This document shows positions 6,533 to 7,199 of a DNA stretch of 7,199 nucleotides, piece after piece. The stretch lies in assembly GCA_020720965.1 (NCBI GenBank), contig DYNS01000152.1:1-7199 (forward strand), written 5' to 3'. Source of the DNA: Anaerolinea sp. (GTDB taxonomy: Bacteria; Chloroflexota; Anaerolineae; Anaerolineales; Villigracilaceae). The notes beneath the pieces were generated by a model. The model was given only the letters and a program-made list of their open reading frames with translations, ran no database searches and was not told where the DNA came from. The translations under genes were made by a program, and so were the position numbers. Each line of letters starts with the position of its first letter. The stretch's first letter is position 1.

Positions 6533-7198
6533 TCACAGGTACATCTCCTGACGGTGTTTTCGCAGGTGTTCCACCACATCGCGCACGCGCTGCGCCTGGT
6601 CTGCTTTGCAGATGAGGGTTACGTCTTCCACGTCCACCACCACCATATCATCTACGCCGATGGTGACGATGAGCCGGTTCTGAGTAGATTGGGTGGAAAC
6701 GAGGGTGTTATGGGTTTCGATGGCAAGGTGATGCCCGTTGGGGGCAATGTTGCCGTTCATATCCGGCAGAAGGACTTCAAAGAGCGAGTTCCAGGAGCCG
6801 ACATCGCTCCAGCCCAAGCCCCCGGCAGGTAAGACAGCAACCCGACCGGCTTTTTCCATAATGCCGTAGTCGATGGTTTCGACCTTGAGGCTGTGCCAGA
6901 CCGATTCGATAACGGAATCCAGGCTGGGGGTTCCGGCGGCGGCGGAAATTTTCTCCAGGGCGGAGGCAAGTTCCGGCATCTGGCGCTGCATCTCGCTGAG
7001 AATCGTTTCCGTCTTCCAAATGAACATGCCGCTGTTCCAGGAGTGGTCGCCGCCGCGGAGCATTTGCTGGGCGCTTCTGTCGTCTGGTTTTTCGGTAAAG
7101 CGACTGACGGTGTAACAGGGGTATTTGAAGTCACCCTGAAGGGGAGCGCCCTGTTGAATGTAGCCGTAGGCGGTGGAGGGGAAGGCGGGGGTGATGCC
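6533..7198 (-). CDS. manC: Mannose-1-phosphate guanylyltransferase, C-terminal part (5' end outside window)
   Basis: Makes GDP-mannose from mannose-1-phosphate and GTP, the donor for mannosylated glycans and glycolipids and the precursor of GDP-fucose and GDP-rhamnose; a cytosolic enzyme. Only the last 221 residues are in the window; the frame is open to the right edge, so the N-terminal GTP-binding signature is not seen. Counting from the first visible residue: GITPAFPSTAYGYI (1-14, family version of the TGYGYI motif), FTEKPD (34-39), WNSGMFIWK (54-62), TIDYGIMEK (108-116) and GWSDVGSW (129-136). A beta-rich tail with NRLIVTIGVDD and DVTLICKADQAQRVRDVVE closes it. It ends there without a phosphomannose isomerase domain, so it is the single-function type, usually about 350 residues. 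ManC versus another GDP-sugar pyrophosphorylase is well supported by the IDYGIMEK and GWSDVGSW motifs. It sits directly upstream of topA on the same strand. Confidence 0.93.
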   Translation of the reverse strand, partial: GITPAFPSTAYGYIQQGAPLQGDFKYPCYTVSRFTEKPDDRSAQQMLRGGDHSWNSGMFIWKTETILSEMQRQMPELASALEKISAAAGTPSLDSVIESVWHSLKVETIDYGIMEKAGRVAVLPAGGLGWSDVGSWNSLFEVLLPDMNGNIAPNGHHLAIETHNTLVSTQSTQNRLIVTIGVDDMVVVDVEDVTLICKADQAQRVRDVVEHLRKHRQEMYL

Positions 7199-7199
7199 G

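Noticed and set aside
6490..6579. Thirty-residue N-terminal extension of TopA
   Set aside because: It would overlap the end of the guanylyltransferase gene, and the extra residues have no family match. The strong Shine-Dalgarno points to the ATG at 6489.
1..7199. Mobile elements, CRISPR repeats, tRNA or rRNA genes
   Set aside because: No spaced direct repeats, transposase-like proteins, terminal inverted repeats or tRNA-like cloverleaf patterns were seen by eye on either strand.

Overview
The window is an ordinary-looking stretch of a moderately GC-rich bacterial chromosome. It is densely packed and has no sign of mobile DNA, RNA genes or CRISPR. Protein features suggest the Chloroflexota, probably an Anaerolineae-like lineage. 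These features are a DUF5679-like zinc ribbon joined to topoisomerase I, and a two-helix membrane protein of a style I associate with that group. This placement is from family memory, not a search, and is tentative.

Left part, + strand (2-3039): a two-component operon. A cytoplasmic PAS-GAF-PAS histidine kinase, cut off at the window's left edge, overlaps by ATGA with a sigma-54-type (NtrC-family) response regulator. The regulator has an intact receiver and an intact AAA+ domain with GAFTGA. It stops right after the AAA+ domain, so the usual C-terminal Fis-type DNA-binding domain is missing. A strong hairpin 18 bases past its stop codon ends the transcript.

Right part, - strand (7198-3101): three genes read leftwards toward the first operon. 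The order is the C-terminal part of a mannose-1-phosphate guanylyltransferase (cut off at the right edge), then topA (DNA topoisomerase I), then an uncharacterised protein with two membrane helices. topA starts at a near-perfect Shine-Dalgarno and carries an extra N-terminal zinc ribbon plus three C-terminal ones. The uncharacterised gene has its own candidate promoter with a perfect -10 box. It converges on the kinase/regulator operon, and both sides share one bidirectional terminator.

The kinase and regulator almost certainly work as a pair. The three minus-strand genes have no obvious shared pathway: GDP-mannose supply, DNA supercoiling and an unknown membrane function. No stretch above about 100 bases lacks a gene. 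I found no convincing new multi-gene system. The points most worth a second look are the regulator without a DNA-binding domain, the zinc-ribbon fusion on TopA, and the unknown membrane protein.
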